A stretch of 64,000 nt of DNA from Delphinus delphis (taxonomy: Eukaryota; Chordata; Mammalia; Artiodactyla; Delphinidae). Positions 60,692 through 64,000 of the stretch are shown piece after piece; within the stretch, counting starts at the first letter, position 1, and each line of letters begins with the position of its first letter. The DNA lies in contig NC_082687.1 of NCBI RefSeq assembly GCF_949987515.2, positions 123,113,838 through 123,177,837 of the forward strand, given 5' to 3'. Position numbers and translations under genes: made by a program. The notes under the pieces were generated by a model. The model was not told where the DNA came from, did not search any database, and saw nothing but the letters and a program-made list of their open reading frames with translations.

Positions 60692-61002
60692 AGGGGTTTT
60701 TGAAAGTAAATTTTCATGTTATTTTATTAAATGATTAGTTTCAAGTCAAGTGATTTTTGAGAGCATTTTAAGATTTAGATTACATTTTATTTAATTGCAA
60801 ATGGAAACTCAATCATAGTAAAAAAATAAGTTCAGACAATAAATTAATGTATACAAAAAACATTCTCTTCCCCATGCCAAGATCACGAGTTTCCTCTTTC
60901 AGTGGTGGGGGAGAGGCAGAAAAACAAAATGCCAAAACTTCAGTAATTTCTTGCATATCCTTTCAGAGAATATCCATATTTAAACAAATATAAGAAACTG
61001 CC
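60692..61002. other. Non-coding stretch, no feature seen
   Basis: Short unique-looking interval between two LTRs of opposite orientation. Confidence 0.45.
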
Positions 61003-61440
61003 TGCAGTGGGTCAACTGGTGGCCCACCAAAAGATATCTCCACATCTAAATCCCAGAACCTGTGAGTGTTAACTTATTTGGGGAAAAAGGACTTGAGAGA
61101 TGTAATTAAATTAAAGATTTTAGGATGAGGAGATAGTCCTAGATTATCTGGTTGAGACCTAATGCAGTGATAAGTATCTTTAGGAGAGATACACAAACAA
61201 AAGGAGATGTGAAGATAGAGGCAGATGGGAGTGATGTCACCACAAGCCAAGGAAGACTGAAACCACCAGAGGATAAAGGAGACATGAAAACAATCCCTAG
61301 AGTCCTTGGAGGGGGTGTGACCCTGCTGACACCTTAATTTCAAACTTCTGGCTCCTAGAATTGGGAGACAGTAAATTTCTGTTGTTTGAAGCCACCAAGT
61401 TTGTGATAATGTGTTAAGGCACTCCTAAGAATCGAATACA
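61003..61440 (+). mobile_element. MLT1-like LTR, plus strand
   Basis: Starts tgcagtgggtcaactggtgg, then ccaaaagatatctccacatc, tgtgaagatagaggcagatg, ccctgctgacacctt, ttctgttgtttgaagccacc, ending near gaataca. This is the form also seen, reversed, at 13980-14351. No internal retroviral sequence. Confidence 0.72.
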
Positions 61441-61884
61441 CTGACCTTTAATTGAAATAGGTATATACTATATGCATTGATTTGCACTATGATTTTGTAC
61501 ATTGTCTTTGAATTTTTTTTTACATCAACACATGTAAATGCACCAAATTCTGTTAACATCTGAAAGGCAGTTCATTATTTGGCTGTATCAAAATTCATTT
61601 AACCAGTCTTCTGTTGATGGTCATCTAGGTTGTTTCTGATTGATTGCTACTACTAACACGAACACAATTACTACATGTGCCTGTGCACACATGTAACATC
61701 TATATAATAAATTCTCAGAAGTAGAATTATTTTTGAAGGTATGTACATTTAAATATCTCCCCTTCATTCTATTAATCTTTTTTCTCTCCTTCCTAACAAA
61801 CCCAATCACTGTGCAATACACTAGAGGTATAAAAATCATGTAATTTATAGTTTCTGATGTTTTAGTGGAAGATGTATTGTTAAA
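61441..61884. other. Non-coding stretch, no feature seen
   Basis: Contains tgaattttttttt and an imperfect catttaaccagtcttctgttgatggtcatctaggttgtttct stretch (61595-61640), which recalls an old L1 3'UTR, but too little to call. Confidence 0.4.
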
Positions 61885-62126
61885 TAAGTGCACTAAAGGG
61901 TTATAGGTATAGACAGTGCTCAGATGGACACATACAACGTACAGAGGGATGGTCAATTCTCGCTTTAGCAAAGACATGACAGAGACAACTCTTGATTTGA
62001 GTCTTAGAAAAATTGTTTGCTTATTAGGGTGTCCCAGGCTGAATGAACAGCCAGGGATTAAAAAAAGAAAGGGGAATGTGAAAGAGCAGTAAATCAATGT
62101 ACCTGAAGCAAATGTTTTGTTTTTTG

Positions 62127-62164
<38 letters not shown>

Positions 62165-62370
62165 AAAGAGCGCAACAAGAGAGAGCCTAGAGAAGCAGGT
62201 GGGTCCAGATTGTGGAGTCCTGAGATAACCTGAGACTATTTTTCTCTATGTAATATGGAGCCAATGAACGATTTAATGAAGAAGAATAACATGGTCAGAG
62301 TTGAATTTTCATAAAGTCATTTTGACAGCAGTGTAGAAGATGGATTTCAGGGAGTATGGGTAGGGACTAG
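61885..62370 (+). repeat. Ancient interspersed repeat, fifth copy, with (GT)n
   Basis: cagtaaatcaatgtacctgaag, gattgtggagtcctgag, ggagccaatgaacgattta, gaataacatggtcagag and ttttgacagcagtgtagaag follow the order of the second half of the unassigned ancient repeat. Confidence 0.45.
62130..62162 (+). repeat. (GT)n microsatellite
   Basis: About 16 gt units inside the ancient repeat. Confidence 0.97.
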
Positions 62371-62399
62371 AGGCCATAATATCAGTTTATCAGCTTGAA

Positions 62400-63150
62400 G
62401 ATAAATTTCTATTTCACTTGGCACATTTCAAGGAACCTCAAACTCAATATGTTCAAATTTGTGATTTTCTTTCTACCTGGTACTCTTATGGCACTCTGTA
62501 TCTCAGTTAAGAGAATCCTAAATCTTTCAAGCAAAAGGTATAATATAAATGATTCCTTCTACTATTCTCATGTCTTATGTCAATTTGTCATCAAATACTA
62601 GAGGATCTGTCTCAGCGATGTCTTTAAATCCTGGTCTCTCCCCTCAGTCCTTATTTCCACTGCCTTTAGGTCAGACCCATATCCTCTCTTATAAAGCCTA
62701 TTTCATCTGATCCTTTCATCATCTGATGCCTTTCATCTGATCACTCCTTTCTCCACTTTCTCCACCTATATTTCATTTTCCACATTCCCCAAAGCGTGTT
62801 GGTGGTTACCAAAGCCAATCTACAAAATAAATCTGATTATGTCATCTCACAGCTTCAAACGTCCCTTGGTTTTTTTGTCCACAGGATTGGTTTTTTTTGT
62901 CCACAGGATGTCCTGCCCTCCACAGTCTGACTGAATTTTACCCTACCAACCTCTTTAGCACCTGTTTGAAACATTTCTCAATCCCGTTACAGAATCTCTC
63001 ACTCCCAGAATACTGGAGGCTTTGCCATGGCTTCACGTCGTTTTGGGATCCGTTTCCCTGCCTGAAAAACCTATCTCCTTCTTTATCTGAAAGCTCCAAC
63101 TATTTTTCTTAAAAGGTAGAAATTGTCACTTCCTCTTGGAAAAATCGCCT
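62400..63150 (+). mobile_element. LINE-2 (L2) relic
   Basis: gaacctcaaactcaatatgttc, gtatctcagttaagagaatcct, then aaatctgattatgtcatctcacagcttcaaacgtccctt, tccacagtctgactgaatttt and tccgtttccctgcctgaaa are in the order of the L2 ORF2 end and 3' region. All frames are broken. Confidence 0.62.
62867..62908 (+). repeat. Short tandem duplication in the L2 relic
   Basis: tggtttttttgtccacagga is followed by the same unit with two or so extra T, giving a duplication of about 21 bases. Confidence 0.9.
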
Positions 63151-64000
63151 CACAGCCTATGGCAGAGCAATTAGTTCCATCCTCAGGGTGTTACGATCAC
63201 ATTTTGGTCTTACTTATATTATGGCACTTTCTTTGCTGTGCTATAATTTTTGTATATTTGTGGGTATTTCCACGAATTTTCAATTTTATTCTGAGGAGAG
63301 TCTAACCTATTACACAATACATTTTAGGCACTGAATTTATGATTCTTAAATAATTAGCCAAGATTATAACTTTACTATGAGAATATTATGAAAGAGACAA
63401 CTTACTCTTCATATAGCTAAGGTTCACAAATGCCATATTTTCTGTGAATAACTGAGGGAAGGGTAAGCAATTTTTTTAAAAAATCAGGTTTATGTATATT
63501 GTGTGAAGAATTGTCAACTTTTAGTGGATTTGCTTTTAGTTTAAATTTCTCTTAATGTCAGCAGAGGACCTAATACTGTATACGTAGTCACATAACTTAT
63601 TTTGGAAGATATTTACAATTCACATGGCGTTTGAAAGAAATTCTGATCTTACACATTCATGAAGTTAATAAAATATTAGTGAAATTAAACTGCGTGAAAT
63701 GTTAAAAGGCCTAATATTATGTTGCTCTATTTTCAATTTCATTTTAAAAACAATAGAAATTAGCAAGAAAAATGTAGATACTAGAGTGAACTGAGATTTC
63801 AGAATGCCAGAGAAAAATCTAGATACCTAATGAAGACAAAAAACAAGTCCTTCTTAACTTTGAAGTAACATCTAAATTTGGGTGCATTTTGTGACTTCAC
63901 AGTGTCTGATTAAGAAGGGTCATTATGCTTTCAAGACATAAGGTAGCATTGAAGTATGAATAATAACTTTTTTCTTATTTAAATGATGTTAGTTTACCAA
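63151..64000. other. Non-coding stretch, no feature seen
   Basis: Unique-looking AT-rich sequence to the window edge. Confidence 0.45.

Noticed and set aside
61621..62178. Longest open frame (185 codons, minus strand)
   Set aside because: Its start is encoded by the GT microsatellite, most of it overlaps the ancient repeat, and it has no recognisable domain. Chance frame.

Overview
The window is mammalian nuclear DNA, most likely from a whale or dolphin. The main evidence is at least eleven copies of tRNA-derived SINEs of the CHR type (short and long forms, family known from Cetacea, Hippopotamidae and Ruminantia), together with LINE-1 copies whose 3' ends and 5'UTR resemble cetacean L1s. 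The sequence is AT-rich. It also contains mammal-wide relics (MIR, L2, MLT1-like LTRs, a hAT-type transposon). I found no convincing host protein-coding exon, no tRNA, rRNA or other RNA gene, no CRISPR array and no bacterial-type operon. The window reads as intergenic or deep-intronic sequence, and every ORF I can explain is transposon debris or chance.

Layout. 0-10 kb holds two L1s with opposite orientation: a 5'-truncated plus-strand copy (223-1710) and a minus-strand copy that still has its 5' end (4270-9884) but lost about 1.8 kb of ORF2 and took in a SINE. 10-21 kb holds SINEs, two MLT1-like LTRs, two MIRs, a hAT relic and a probable solo retroviral LTR. 21-35 kb is mostly unique sequence with degraded ancient repeats, a short L1 3' end (27632-28086), one SINE and a tail-only retroposon (29140-29169). 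35-45 kb holds MIRs, microsatellites, two SINEs, an exact 62-bp duplication (38994-39055 and 39544-39605) and L2 and old L1 relics. 45.2-51.4 kb is the longest stretch without a recognised repeat. 51.4-59.5 kb is one old L1 interrupted by a younger 4-kb L1 and three SINEs. 59.6-64 kb holds two MLT1-like LTRs in opposite orientation, a degraded repeat and an L2 relic.

No gene works with another here. The biological content is a layered record of retrotransposition. Target-site duplications (TSDs) could be read for most of the younger insertions. The observations most worth checking are the 62-bp duplication carrying a new 13-bp-arm hairpin, the tail-only insertion with a perfect 14-bp TSD, the reuse of one target site by two SINEs, and a 3'-truncated SINE with a possible TSD. 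I saw no undescribed protein or RNA system. Family names were assigned by recognition, not by a library search.
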